DNA from: Datnioides undecimradiatus
Lineage: Eukaryota > Chordata > Actinopteri > Lobotiformes > Datnioididae
Assembly (NCBI GenBank): GCA_008933995.1
Contig: WARS01000014.1
Span: forward strand, 9,471,192-9,535,191
DNA: 64,000 nucleotides
Direction: 5' to 3'
In this document: piece by piece, positions 46,813 through 59,669 of the stretch
Layout: every line of letters begins with the position of its first letter
Position numbering within the stretch: the first letter of the stretch is position 1
Position numbers and translations under genes: made by a program
Notes under the pieces: model-generated
Database searches by the model: none
Told to the model about the DNA's origin: nothing
What the model saw: only the letters and a program-made list of their open reading frames with translations

Positions 46813-47325
46813 TGCATGTGAATTCATGCACGAGTGGCATGTGACACTCAGGTCAGAGTAGGCCTTGCAAACATAGGCATCACATTTGCAGCATCTCAGG
46901 CTTGTTTTGTTGTCTCTAGGGGCACAGAGCTCACAGCGCTTCCTTTTCTGCCCATGTCCTTGTTGGGGGAGAGCAGCCAGGGCAGCGGCTGGGGCTGGGG
47001 CTTGCACATCCTGTGTTCTTGTTGTAGTCCTGGATCATAAGAGGCTTCCTGTCCTCTGTGGTGCTGACAGCGGCGTCTTTGTGTAGCGTGCTCATCAGGA
47101 TAAAATGGAATGGAATGTCTCCTCAGGTGCCTGTTCTTCAGGTGCCTCTCCCTCTCCATCTGTTGACTGGTCAGTCTCCTCAAAGTCTGGATCAAAATCT
47201 GTGTTGTCTTCCACTTCCAAGACATCCTCCTCTATCTCTGGTTCAATTTCAGTGCCCTCTTCATGTCCAAAAACCTGGACCAGAACCTCTTCGACAGAGA
47301 ACCGCTTGGTCAGTCGCCTACTCAT
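46813..47325 (-). pseudogene. piggyBac-type transposase remnant, internally deleted
   Basis: On the minus strand from an ATG (47325) an acidic N-terminal domain reads MSRRLTKRFSVEEVLVQVFG and continues through a glutamate/aspartate-rich stretch to about 47095. After a frame change, the block EDRKPLMIQDYNKN near 47035 matches the conserved region shortly after the catalytic core. Then follows a C-terminal cysteine-rich domain (RCELC, RCCKCDAYVC, TCHSC; about 46935-46830), the zinc-binding domain of piggyBac proteins. The whole DDD catalytic core between is gone. The last bases are replaced by the SINE insertion. Confidence 0.75.
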
Positions 47326-48737
47326 TGTGCTCAGAGTAAAAGGAGTGCAAGGCAAACATCAAGCTATCTATATGGGGTCTGTGTGAAGATGATACATTGA
47401 TTAGTCTGGAAGGTGTGGTTCACGTGGGGGATAGGTACAAAAGCGTGGGAAAGAGATGTGTACCCGCAAAAGACATTGTTCAGTCTGAAATGTGTGTGAG
47501 TGAGTGAGTGAGTTGAGGTGGTGTGTATGGGGATGTTTTCTGTCTGATGGATGAATATAGTCTGGATACCCATTCATTTCCTATGGCGTCATGTCACTTT
47601 TGACCGGGAACACCACAGGTGTAACAAGGTTGATTAAAACACTCAAAATTCAATGAAAGAGGTGATCATCACTTTTATATGTTCAAGTGCATAGTGTGGA
47701 GAATATCATAAGGCCTTGAGGGAATCAGATGTAAAACACAATATTTATGAGTGTTTTAAGTTGTAAATCGGTCAGATTTGACCCAAACACTACAGGAAGG
47801 TTAAACTATACAAACATTGTTGCCTCGAAAGCAGTCACAGTATTTTTCAGTTATTCTCTTTCTACCTGCTAGTGATTTACCCATCTGAAACAAAGACTTT
47901 AACCACAGTTCATTCATGAAAAGACCGGTCAATACTGCACCAAACCAGAGGTAACATGCCATAAAATATACTGGTCCTAACCAGGATTTACATGGTAAGT
48001 ATAGGGGTGTATATAAGTAGAAGTTAAACTACAATGAACATGGTAAACATTTTCATCACAATGTTAACATCTATGTGTGCATGCTAAAATTCACAGACCT
48101 CCTGGCATGGCATTCTTAGCCTTGTTGCATTTCAAATATGCACTGTCCACACAGGAATTGATTGGAATGGCAGTCAGTGTGATGCCCTACATGTGCAGCT
48201 GATGCTCAGACTGCATGTTTATTAACCGCTGTGCCAACCTTGTGGCCACCGATGGAACTAACTGTTCCTCCCATATGCACTGCTTTTTAATCAGCTATGG
48301 CTCACTTGAAGAGGAAGTGGCAATGAAATGCAATGAAATGCAATGAGCCAGAGAACTTGCCTCTGGATACATACTGACTGCAGGCTCAAAGACACCTATG
48401 ACAACATATCTCGTCCTGTATGGTAATGTTAAGTCAACATTTTCATGTATATTACTACTACGCTGCAATAATTTCTCAGTGATCTGACAGGGATACCACT
48501 GGGTTACACATGCTTTTGCATTCCTACTTGGTCTGGTAACATTTGGAATAAACATCCTGTGATATTTTCCAGATTTTGCCCTTCACTTTCATTTTATGTG
48601 ACCATAGTTTTCTCTGCCTGCTCATCCTGCTCTTTGGGATTCAACCTTTGCTGGATGAGAAGTGACCCATGAGAGAGACAGAATAGCCAATAGCTGACAG
48701 GGCAAACTCAGGTAAATACTCTTTGCTACGGGGCTGG

Positions 48738-48738
<1 letters not shown>

Positions 48739-48802
<64 letters not shown>

Positions 48803-48808
48803 TGTATG
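48739..48808. repeat. (TG)n microsatellite
   Basis: About 30 TG units with a few A substitutions at the 3' end; the longest microsatellite in the window. Confidence 0.95.
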
Positions 48809-49270
48809 TTGGTGATCCCTGTGGGCAGCCATTAGAGGACAGGCAGAGTCCTGGAATGGCTGCAATCCAGCTTCTAGAGTTTCTCTCTTATACGCACACA
48901 TGAAGAAACACTAAAACGCACCATTATTTTGATGGCTCTTCTAAATGGTCCAAGGTACAAGGCTCCAGATAGATGGACAATGAAGGACAACAATGAAGAA
49001 CAGAAATATGGCAGAAAGAAATTAAGTAGGATGATCAGATTACCTATAAGATTTATGTCTTCCGAGTGCAACTCAACTTTCAAATTAAATTGGAAGAAAT
49101 TGAGTCCAGTACAGTCCAGTTTTATTGCCATTGTTTCATTATGTCTAATACCCAAATAGGTACAAATGGACTTGCTGTTCTGACCATGCAGCATATTAAA
49201 GTTATTACACACTGATGAAACACAGAGTTTCAATCAAGAAACATGTCCGGGGTGTGTATGAGTATTTGCC

Positions 49271-49290
49271 AAGTAAGTAAGTAAGTAAGT
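49271..49290. repeat. (AAGT)n microsatellite
   Basis: Five tetranucleotide units. Confidence 0.9.
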
Positions 49291-49422
49291 GTGGTCATGC
49301 ATAGATGTGGTTGGTGTGCATGTGTGAGTGTGTTCATGCATTGGCTATGTGTCTGAAGGAGGGTATGATCTTGATCTTTTGTTTCTTTTTGTTCATGTCT
49401 GGTTATTGTTTTGGGTTAGTGT

Positions 49423-50132
49423 ATGTCTGATACTGAATTTGTAAGAACTCTGCTGGATGGAGGTCTTGGGTTGGCGTTGCTGAGTTATGCCATTCCCTTC
49501 CTTGATCTTATTGTTGGGAACTCCAAATATTTGCCCTTGGCATCAATCTCAGTCCAGCTTTGTACGAAAAGTTGCCAATGCTACATAGCAGCCTACGATG
49601 AATTCTTATCACCTGACAAAGTTGTTCCGCTCAGCTACATGATGCATCTCAGCATCTTCGACCTAATTGTTTTTAATTGTATTGCAGCATTAGCATTTTG
49701 GTTCGGACCCACCACTTTCTTCAGCATCGTTTTCAGTCAGCTGTTCACAATCTTTGAATATATACTAATCTTCTTTGCCGGATGTGCAAACAGGCCCGGC
49801 AGAGCTACAAGGTGAGGTTTTTTTGGTGGAAAAAAAAAATGATTCAGTGCTTTTAGGAAAATGTCTCTTCTTGTGAGACTGCCCTTCAGTGGTTGTATTA
49901 CTTCTCAAGAGGCTTTTTCTTAAGGTTTTGTAGGACGTGCTCCTTGCAACCCATAAACAATTCATGAAAAGAAGATACCGCGGTCGGTTATCTTGCCTGA
50001 GGTTTTCTGCACAAGTACAGCCCCCTGAACTGTAAACATGCTGTATCACCTTGTGCCGATTAATTATATATAATTATCTTCACTTAAAGGTATGTCAGAG
50101 GCATATATAATGCCCAATATTCCTCTGAATGA
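49423..50132 (+). CDS. Candidate two-exon gene: unrecognised multi-pass membrane protein
   Basis: I do not recognise this protein. The first exon opens at an ATG (49423), or at an acceptor TTAG just before it (49416-49419) after a long pyrimidine tract. It ends at a good donor, CAAG|GTGAGG (after 49811). A possible acceptor CTTAAAG at 50089 joins in frame to a short last exon ending TGA at 50132, giving about 143 residues. Hydrophobic stretches lie at about residues 12-33, 74-92 and 96-120, suggesting three or four membrane passes, with a basic, tyrosine-containing tail (RYVRGIYNAQYSSE). There are cysteines at about 47, 51 and 53. Without the splice the frame runs on four codons to a stop. 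More upstream exons may exist. It could be a chance frame. Confidence 0.35.
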
Positions 50133-50810
50133 TTTAGTGGTGCCTATCCCCATTTCCTCTACAGTACTGCAAGCATTTCAACCAAATCTTGGATTCTTGG
50201 AATCCTGGGAAGTTTTTATCCAGCAGCAGTCACATCTTGTAGATCATCATAGACCACGCTATTGTGTTTGTGAAAGCACAGGGCAGCTTCTCTGCTGTTG
50301 TAGGGGTGTGATTGAGAGATTCATACAAGAGGGATGGAGCTGAGAGTGATGTTTCTCCTTCTCACTAAATCTTTAAGTATTTGGGAATGAGGAAAGCGCT
50401 GGAAGCTTTCAACAGCAAATAAAACGCTTTCTAACTTTTTTATTTTTTATTTTTTTTAGTTCATCATGTAAATTTTATCTCCAAAAATACATCAAATGGA
50501 ATCAAATTCAACATAAAACTCTCGATTTCTTTCGGATTGTAAATAAAATGCGTCGAGCAGATGGCAGGGAAAACCCCTGGAGAGAGCGCAAGTTCATCAA
50601 AGAGTAAATCCAGATTAATATAGTATCTGCAACACATAAAGTAGTGGATGTTCTATTTATACACACTATTACTTTTTTGGCTGGAGCAGCAGGTCACTGC
50701 TGTGTCGATACAAAGCTTACAGAGCTTTTCAGTTATGTTTTATAAAGCATATGGTGGAGTAATCATTTAAAAACAAAGCCTGTCCAGCTGTGGGCCTGAA
50801 TTGATATTTT

Positions 50811-50830
50811 GTGTGTGTGTGTGTGTGTGT
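50811..50830. repeat. (GT)n microsatellite
   Basis: Ten GT units. Confidence 0.9.
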
Positions 50831-50992
50831 GCGTGCATGATATTTACTCTGTCACCTGTTCTTACACACTGAAGCAAACATGGATTACTGTCACATACTG
50901 AAGTGGCAAATAAAAATACATTGTACATCTGTGTCATTGAAGAGCTGCTGAATTTAAAATGAAAATACCCAAATCAAAAGAGGGTGAGAGGG

Positions 50993-50996
<4 letters not shown>

Positions 50997-51032
<36 letters not shown>
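50997..51032. repeat. (CA)n microsatellite
   Basis: About 18 CA units, ending 25 bp before the 5' truncation point of the L2-type LINE. Confidence 0.9.
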
Positions 51033-51035
<3 letters not shown>

Positions 51036-51056
51036 GACTGAAATTCTTATTATTTA

Positions 51057-52289
51057 TTTGAAGCATTTCAGTCAGGATTTAGAATAAATCACAGCACAGA
51101 AACAGCATTGGTTAAGGTTAGCAACAACCTCCTAATAGCTTCTGACAATGGCCTCGTCTCTTTACTTGTCCTGCTAGACCTCAGTGCTGCATTTGACACC
51201 ATCGATCACAGTATCCTACTACAGAGACTAGAACATGTCATTGGCATTAAAGGAACAGCACTAAGCTGGTTTAAATCTTATCTATCTGACAGATTCCAAT
51301 TTGTCCATGTTAATAACGACTCGTCCATGCACACAATGGTTAATCATGGAGTTCCACAGGGTTCTGTGCTTGGACCGTTGTTGTTCTCCCTATACATGCT
51401 CCCCCTAGGCAATATTATTAGGAAGCACAACATAAATTTCCACTGCTACGCGGACGATACACAGCTATATTTATCTATGAAACCAGAAGAAACAGATCAA
51501 TTAGTCAGACTTCAGACATGTCTGACAGACATTAAGGCCTGGATGACTTATAATTTCCGGCTTCTAAATACAGACAAAACTGAGGTGATTTTGTTTGGGC
51601 CTAAACACCTCAGAGACAGGTTATCTGACTTCGCAGTCGCTTTGGATGGTGTTACCCTGGCCTCCAGTTCTACCGTGAGGAACCTGGGAGTCATATTTGA
51701 CCAGGATATGTCCTATCAGCCCCATATTAGGCAGGTCACTAGGACTGCCTTCTTTCACTTGCGCAACATAGCTAAGATTAGGAGTATCCTGTCCAAAAAT
51801 GATGCCGAAAAGCTGGTCCACGCATTTGTTACCTCAAGGCTGGACTATTGTAATTCCTTGTTGTCAGGTTGTCCAAGTAGCTCACTGCGAGGCCTCCAGC
51901 TCATCCAAAACGCTGCTGCGAGGGTTCTGGTGGGAATTAGCAAGAGAGATCATATTTCTCCGGTTTTAGCTTCTCTTCATTGGCTCCCTGTAAAGTCCAG
52001 AATAGATTTTAAAGTCCTTCTCCTTACCTACAAGGCCCTTAATGGCCAAGCTCCATTGTACCTCAATGAGATGCTAAGTCCCTATTATCCCAACAGATCA
52101 CTTCGCTCCCAGAGTGCAGGTTTGCTTGTGGTTCCCAGAATCTCCAAAAGTAGAATGGGAGGCCGAGCCTTTAGCTATCAGGCTCCTCTCTTGTGGAACC
52201 AGCTGCCAGTCTGGGTCCGAGAGGCAGACACCCTCTCTACTTTTAAAGTAAAACTTAAAACCTTCTTGTTCGACAAAACTTACAGCTAG
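51057..52289 (+). CDS. LINE reverse transcriptase, C-terminal part, open frame
   Basis: An uninterrupted frame from 51057 to the stop at 52287-52289, about 410 codons. It contains [32 protein letters not shown] (first catalytic aspartate), [19 protein letters not shown] and the catalytic [10 protein letters not shown]. The thumb and the C-terminal domain with [19 protein letters not shown] are intact. The N-terminal endonuclease and RT fingers are missing, so it is not autonomous. The frame has no stop or indel, unlike the two other LINEs in the window, which suggests a younger insertion. It is not a host gene. Confidence 0.85.
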   Translation, partial: FEAFQSGFRINHSTETALVKVSNNLLIASDNGLVSLLVLLDLSAAFDTIDHSILLQRLEHVIGIKGTALSWFKSYLSDRFQFVHVNNDSSMHTMVNHGVPQGSVLGPLLFSLYMLPLGNIIRKHNINFHCYADDTQLYLSMKPEETDQLVRLQTCLTDIKAWMTYNFRLLNTDKTEVILFGPKHLRDRLSDFAVALDGVTLASSSTVRNLGVIFDQDMSYQPHIRQVTRTAFFHLRNIAKIRSILSKNDAEKLVHAFVTSRLDYCNSLLSGCPSSSLRGLQLIQNAAARVLVGISKRDHISPVLASLHWLPVKSRIDFKVLLLTYKALNGQAPLYLNEMLSPYYPNRSLRSQSAGLLVVPRISKSRMGGRAFSYQAPLLWNQLPVWVREADTLSTFKVKLKTFLFDKTYS

Positions 52290-52596
52290 CTCTAGTTACC
52301 ATCTGAACGACACCATCCATGCCATCCCCTAGTTATGCTGCTATAGGCAGAGGCTGCTGGGGGACATCCCATGATCATCTCCACACTCCTCCTCTTCCCT
52401 CTCTCTCCTCAAACTCCATTAACTCTGTGTCCTCTCTCCCCTAGTGCTGTGCTTGTTTCTCTCTGGTCTCTCTCTCTGTACCTCTCTACAGATACCTGTG
52501 GCTCCAGAGCTGAACATCTGACCTGTGGCTCCACCGACCTGCCCCGTGTCCTCTGCTGCCTATTGCTGTCATTTGCTGTCATTATTCTATATTGTA

Positions 52597-52644
52597 CTCT
52601 CTCTCTCTCTCTCTCTCTCCCTCTCCCTCTCTCTCTCTCTCTCC
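52597..52644. repeat. (CT)n microsatellite in the L2 3' UTR
   Basis: CT run with C interruptions, part of the LINE sequence. Confidence 0.9.
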
Positions 52645-52885
52645 CCCAACCGGTCAAGACAGATGGCCGTCCACCTAGAGCCAGGATCTGTCCAAGGTTT
52701 CTGCCTGTTAAAAGGAAGTTTTTCCTTGCCACTGTTGCCAAGTGCTTGCTCATGGTGGAACTGTTGGGTGTAACTAACAGTAAGGAGTGTGGTCTAGACC
52801 TGCTCTGTTTGTAAAGTGCCCTGAGATGACTTTTTGTTGTGAATTGGCGCTATATAAATAAAATTGAATTGAATTGAATTGAATT

Positions 52886-55800
52886 CTAAATAGCACCAAT
52901 GACACATTTTCCACATCCAACTACAGTCCTGGATTTGTATACGGCAATAATGACTCCGTCTTCATCTGTCAGATCTCCTCTGCTTGCTTGCTCTTCATTC
53001 ATGTGTCTCTCCAATTTTACATTGCACATCATAAACAGAACATTTAATGAACGATGGCTGGAATGTTTTTTTTTTATCCTGAACATTTTAAATGACTGAC
53101 ACCCCCTCAAACGTCAAGCCTTTTGTGTATTTTTTGTGAATGAGCAGATAAGCCGCTGTCCCCCATTTTTACTGTTCATTCATGTGAACAGACGGCATCA
53201 CAGGAAGGCCCAGTGTGGATTTAAAAACCTGTCACTGTATATTCGCCGGGGATATTCCCAACCTTTGCATTGCGGGGTCAACTGAGGCCAAACTGCTTGT
53301 TATTTTGTCGTGCTTCCATCACAGGAATGGAACAGTAAATACACAGTAACTCCCAGCAGTAATACAAACCAAGTACAACGCAATTCCCAGCAGTGAAGAG
53401 TTGCAAAAAGTGGAGATGTGATTGTTGAATGCAAATGCACCGCGCAATAGCTTGTGCACGTTAATGCACAGCGGAAGATAAACCGACCAGACAACTCTAA
53501 GTGCGGTTTCCAGTGTGATGTAGTGCCTCTGTTGTTTTCCCTGAATGTTAATGTTGTTAAAGTCTCTGTGGATGTGAAGGACCAATTAAAACTAATTAAG
53601 AAGATATTAAATGGCCGTAAACAAAATGGGAACAATACTTTAATGTCATTCTTGTCACATTATACTTTATAGGTCATTTGTTTCTTCTCCCCCTTTTACA
53701 AGTTTAATGTTACATAAAATTTGCAATATGACATCTTAGTTCTACATTTATTTCTATTTTCATTTCTATCTAGTCTTTATTCTAGGCGATCAGAGCAATC
53801 CTTTAAATCCACCAATTTGTAGCAATACCAACTTGATCCTGATAGAATGGTTGGAAGACGATAGATGGAATATTTGGTCATCTTTAAATGAGTATGAAGA
53901 ATTTCCCATTGGTCACATTGGACAGCCTGCTATCCCAAAAACAAATGCCCATTGCTCTGAACATATGCACTGTCCCTTCATCCTTACCCTTAACCTTAAC
54001 CCAGGTGATGGAAGCGTGCACCGGCTGAGCAAAACTGAAGATTTGACATAACACTGACTAAACTTTGTCTGCCCAAACAATACACTCCACTGCCAGAATG
54101 AAGGTACCCTCTTAGTTCAGGTCTTAAGCATCATAAGATAAGACAGAACCTGTCCCTTTAACAGAGCCACCCAGGAAATCATTTTCATAACTTGGCTGCA
54201 GAACATTTTGATGAAGTGGCCGCGGCTGACTTACCAAACAGTTATGCCCAAGGTGTTTCCACTGTGTTTTGTTCTTTATGGTCTCTCCCCAAGTCCTCCC
54301 TTGATTCAGACTGCCCATCTACACCGCCTCAAAAAATTCCTCTCATGCATCAGCAGCTTTGGGAGGGACAGAGGGAGAGACGTCTTGTCACTGAGATGTG
54401 TACAGAGTTGTTGCAGAACTCGTGTGTTGTAGGGGAATGTGGATACTCATACAATGGCCCTGTGGGATCCTCATGTAAAGAATGAGACTTCTGAGGACAA
54501 AGTGGGGGGCGAAGGTGAGATGGAGGAGGTAGATTATGGAACAGCAGGTGGACAGAGTGGAGGGTTTAGTTGCCCTGTTCACTACAATGAGAGAGGGATG
54601 GCAGAGGAAGGAGAAGGCAGATTAAGATTTAGACAGCTATTGCAATCGGGGGATAGAGGGAGAGAGTGATTGACAGGTTGCCTCCAAAGAGATTATGGGT
54701 AGGAGGCATGTTGGGGGATTGTGGGATATGTGGATTGAGTGGTAAACTGAAACAAAATGAAATCAAAAGCTTAAATGTATCCTCTCGGAGTGTGTGTGTC
54801 TTTTGGGGCAAATAATCTCGCTGATCCACAAAAAAACTGGGCTTGGTGAACAGAATGTTTGGCCGCCATTTGCGTCATGCTGTAACTGTAAAATGAAGAA
54901 GTCAAAAAAAAAAAGATTGTGTATTTCAAAATAACATATTTTTAATGGCTTTTTAATATCAGTAGCAACAGATGAAAATTAGCTTTTTTTAAGCAAACTC
55001 TGGCTCGTTAGGTTTGTTGGTAAATGTGCACCACTGCTGTCAAATGAACTAAACGGATCAAAGAAAATGCAACAATAGACTAACTGTACACTTTTCTGCC
55101 GGCTCATGCTCCTGAAGACATCCAGTAAATGGGTTACAGTCATTTTTAAAAGGTCAATAATTTTCTTAAACAACTGATCATTTTAGTTTTCCCAAGTGTT
55201 TGCCCAAACAGGAGGAGCCCGTGTGTTTACTGGGGACTATTTTCAGCTTTTGTAGCTCTAGTGAGTATTTGGGAGCACCAGATAACCTGCCGTGTGTGTT
55301 TGTGGTACTATAGGAACAGCTCATGAGGGCGCATGGAGTTCTATAGCACAGAGGAACAAGAGCTATCAAACAACGATACACACAGTATGTTTGTATGTTT
55401 GGATAAGGCAGAAATAGTTTTTATTCTTAATAAAAAGTGCAGGAGGGCATGGCAAACTATTACTGAGAGCTACTAGCAGTCAAAGGGAGTTAGGGAGGGC
55501 AGTTAACTATTCAAATCTCTATCCAACTGAGAAGCTGACTTCAAATTTGAGAGCAGAAGTAGGACATGTTGAACAGAACATACCAGACTTCTCAGAGAAA
55601 CAGAGTTTAACACAGATTCAAACGTTCAATGGAAACATGTCACATAAAGACACATTCATGTGCGCTGCATACATGCAAGGAGTTTATGAATGCATTCATT
55701 ATTAAATTCACTTACGGAGGCCAGCGCGCATTCAGACAAACACATGCCATTAAATCGTGTTTAAAGTAGAACGAGGTCACGTCCTGCTGGCCCGGCGTTT

Positions 55801-58800
55801 CACTTTGACAGGCACTGTGGCGGATGCGCAGCGAGGCATTCCCGTAATGAGCTCACTCCGTTCAGTGTAAGACATTTAAAACCTGGGTTTAATCCCATGT
55901 GATGCCTCTGTTTGTTAACGGCTGACACCGCTAGATGACATTTAAAAAACATCTCGGTCGGACTCGGGATGCTCAGTGTATGTCTGAGTCTGCAGCGCGC
56001 GCAGGAAAACATCAGAGTCCCTGCCGTCATGTCGTGTGTTGCCGCGCGAACAAAGAAAACAAGTTCACGGCGAGGTCAGAGACTTTTGGTGCAAAGACGC
56101 CATCTCAGCGCTGGGATGCTTTAAAGCGGCTGTTTGTTTGCATGCGACGTGTCAGTCTGTTTTCCACAGTTCACGTTCATAAAGGCTTGTGGGTCAGAGG
56201 ATAAAACAGTTAAGTCTAATCTAAGTCAGTTAAAGGTCCCTGTTACATCCACTGCAATGCATTCATGAGCACTGAGTCAATAATTAGTATTTTCATCCAC
56301 CATTTTGTTTTTCACGGAAACAGGAAGTGAATTATGATGTTCTGGAGACGGTGCGTAAGAGGATCGAGTGCAGTTCATCTCTGAATCACCTGAGCATTAA
56401 GAACATGTCGGCATACTGCGAGTCTTGCGGTACACTGTGCGTTGCTGTGATACTAGTTGGGCTTGGTCAGATAGTTGGTTGCATTAGTGAACACTGTCCT
56501 GTGGCAGGCTGAGGTCCTGTGGGCCTTCCCTTCTCCCCAGCTGGACAAAAGACCTCTGGGCTAACCCTCTGGCAGAATGGCACATTTTACTCACTCTCTA
56601 GTTCTTTTCCTTCTAACAAAAGTTATAACTGCATGTCAGTGTGGAAAAGAAAAGGTCTGAGCGTACATTAACAATTAACAGTGTTTTCACACCTCAAATC
56701 TGCTTCATTTAAGTCAGACCAAATGAAAAACCGCATTAAAAGGCACTGTTTCATGAGGATAGTCCCTGTTACATCAGTATTTCCCATTACATTGCCATTA
56801 GCTCACGAGCACAACACTTATCTGTTCCAAACTACACTTTGGATGCATCAGGGAAAATCCCCATGCTGACATGTTAACGTGGTCACCTGATGACACTGTG
56901 TCATCAATGTCTGCATCGATAATACTGACCTCTTTGTTGATAGTTCACCATTCAGATGGATTTAAAAGAAGACTCATTTATCTCCTGTCATGACATCCTG
57001 TGGGTGGTTCCACAGAGAAGAACCGTGGAACCTACAAACTCTTTGATTTATTTGAGTAAATTAGAAATCTGCACTGCAGGCCTGACCTGAGCTGAAGTCC
57101 CTTCAGGAGGCTGACATGTGGTGGAACAGCATCCTCCACTTATTTAAACGTCTATTAGAGCTGAGAGCGCTAATACATACAACCCTAGCATCACTGCTGT
57201 CTGCTAATGTCCTCACAAGCTCCACATATTCTGTGACACTGTGAAGGTGTCCAGAGAGGTGTCAGGCTCTAAGTGGTTCCATGATTAAAAATGACAAAGC
57301 ACAGCAGGACATTGCTGCAATGACAGCATGGATGGCAAGCCAACTGGGACAAAATCTGATCCGAGTAATAAGAGACACTGTCCAGTGTGGAGTCATTGAT
57401 CACCATCATGTCATGGGTCATCAATAGTTGACCCAAGATTTCAACTGTGGGCTCACTGCAAAGCTGCTGAGGTGGTAAAATGCCTGACAGCGCAGTGTGC
57501 ATCCACAATCAAAATGTCAAACTGCACACCGACACCGTCATCATCCATCATCATAATCATCATCTCCAATCTCACAACCCGCTGAATCTGCAACCCCCCT
57601 CATGTGATCTTTCAGTGAAAGCACAAAGTCCCAGCACCAAATGCATTTCATACTGCCATTTCTTTTATAGAGTCTTTGCAAATAAATACAGAAGAGTCAT
57701 CAATCACAGCTTGAGTGCTGTCTCAGTTTGAAGTCAAGTTGTTATTCACAATAAGCTGTAGAACAGTGTCCTACCATATATTCAGCAGCTGTGATGAAGG
57801 CTATGAGTCTAGTCTTTTGAGTCCACTAAACAGACCTTGAGTTGTCAGCTGCTGAATCCAAACTGACAGAGAACTTTGAAACTCCACTTCTGACTCAGCA
57901 CAGATGAGAAGTCTCTGACATGATCAGAAACAAATTATATTACAATGTTTCCATGACAACTGGGAAAACTCCATCTGCTGGTGACAATCATCTGATCATC
58001 TGCAGGTATGAATGTGCGCTACCACCTTGCCCATTAGACATTTAGTTACCATCTTAGCTGTTGAAGTCTACGTGCTCTGTTGCTGCTTCTTCTCTTCTCA
58101 GTATGAGACTATTTCACAGGAGTCAAATGAAGCAGTGGCATGTTTGAGTGCAGGATCTCACCACGCTTCCAGGCTCCAACTCCAAATCAGAAGTTAATGT
58201 ACTTTTGCTCGTGTCCGAAATCTCAACTCTTTACCTGCCATCAAAACAAAAGACCATGACATCAAACAGTAGAGACATAATTAGGCAAAACCAAAGTCAA
58301 TGAAATTGCTGAGAAATAAAATTATTTATTTATCACATGGCTGCAGTTCAGCAACATTTGCCACGTTAGTTGTTTCTTTACAAATGTAGCCACTGGGGCT
58401 GTGCGAGCCGTCTGGTCCTGACATTATCACCGTGATAAATTCGGCCTCAGTTATTGCAGACAAAGAGACTGTTGCATTTGGAATTATGAGCACCTGCTTT
58501 GCTCCCTCTCTGTTTAATTTACATCCAGCGTCACCAGCATCTGCCTGCCATCATTATATTTAAAAGGAACTGTCTGGCACAATGAAAAGGTTGTGCTGGA
58601 GAAAGGTGAGTTAGAGCAACATATTAAAACCACTGTCTGTGTGGCTGAATGCCAAACTTTGGATTCATCTTTGGACAAGTTGCAGAGCTGGCAAAGAGAA
58701 TGCAATAACTTTTCCATTTACATTTAGAGAGGCCAAGCCATTAGAAAGATGTGTTTAGCATTCTCCGTTGTGTGCCACACTTAAATACTTTGTTTTCTTG

Positions 58801-59669
58801 CTATATTAGCCATACATTTAGTGTTGGGGGGGAGAATACAAGAGTGATCCAATTCGTATATTACATTTCAGCAGTGTGGAGAACCACCTGGCACAAGTGG
58901 TTCTTCACATAAGTCTTTGACCTTCTATGGTGCAACAGAAAAAGTCAAGAGATCACTAAAGTCAATTCATCCTCTTAAAGCAGTGTCTGTAAAAACCTCC
59001 ATAGCAATCCAACCAAAAGTTCTTGTGATAGCCTATTTCAGTTTGGACCAACAGGGTGGACCAAGCCTGCTAGAACTGCCACTGAGCCGCAGTGTAGCTC
59101 CAAACAGAATCAGACCAATGCAGCCTCTATATTGGGGGCAGGAATGAGAAGGGAGCAGTGACTGTATGTTTCTGGAGGCCACCACTGAAGCTCATACATT
59201 TACTTACTGTCCCATTCATCTCACAGACCTGAGTTTGCAATTTTTATGCCAGTAATGAATAAATATTGAGCTGCCAACAGTGAGTTTGATGTCATTTGCC
59301 GCAAAATCCTAAATTACATTCAATCAAAGAGAACGCGGGGGAGAAGCCACGACTCGCAGGACAATGAAATGTGACCACATCGTTTCCTGTTTCCTGTCTC
59401 AGCGCAGTCTCCTGGTAGGTTCCAACAAGCTCACAGTTCATACATGCTCCTGTATGCAGGCTGCATATTCCTTTATCACAGTGAATCCCAAACAGGAATT
59501 GCAAGATCGTTTTAAATGAAGCCAGTGTGATATCTTTCCATTCATGTGTGGTCGGGGTGAAGATGGTTGACTTTCAGCATGTGCATTGAACAATAATACA
59601 GTAATACAGTGCCACTCAGGTGACTAAACATGCACAACTAGCACAAAAGTCACACAGAAAAGTTGTTAA
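52886..59669. other. Long non-coding stretch, nothing recognised
   Basis: No supported exon or mobile-element terminus in nearly 7 kb. Open frames up to about 110 codons (for example 53300-53635 minus) lack family features and splice context. Confidence 0.4.

Larger units (their letters stand above)
44748..47800 (-). mobile_element. piggyBac-like element, internally deleted, host of a SINE and a Tc1
   Basis: TTAA stands at both outer edges (44744-44747 and 47801-47804). The ends are inverted and similar: CCCTACTGTTGTGTTC at the left, and CCTTCCTGTAGTGTTT read inward from the right. TTAA duplications with CC-starting termini mark piggyBac elements. Remnants of a piggyBac transposase lie on the minus strand at 46813-47325. 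Without the inserted SINE and Tc1 the element is only about 1.3 kb, so most of the transposase is deleted. Confidence 0.7.
47805..49422. other. Non-coding stretch with a long (TG)n run
   Basis: No supported exon. It contains a tenfold-type repeat ATGAAATGCA (three units near 48325), a long TG run (48739-48808) and (AAGT)n at 49271-49290. Confidence 0.45.
50133..51056. other. Non-coding stretch with GT and CA runs
   Basis: A short open frame from 50092 to 50343 overlaps the candidate last exon in another frame and has no recognised family. Microsatellites occur at 50811-50830 and 50997-51032. Confidence 0.4.
51057..52885 (+). mobile_element. L2-type LINE, 5'-truncated, 3' end complete
   Basis: The segment starts inside the reverse-transcriptase domain and runs through the C-terminus, a 3' untranslated region with a CT microsatellite (52597-52644), and the tail GGCGCTATATAAATAAAATT. 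It ends in (GAATT)n at about 52862-52885. That tail and a short terminal repeat are typical of fish L2-type LINEs. 5' truncation is the usual result of incomplete reverse transcription. I could not fix the target duplication. Confidence 0.85.

Noticed and set aside
52371..52814. Plus-strand 147-codon frame after the L2 reverse transcriptase
   Set aside because: It lies in the 3' untranslated region of the LINE and is driven by the CT microsatellite.
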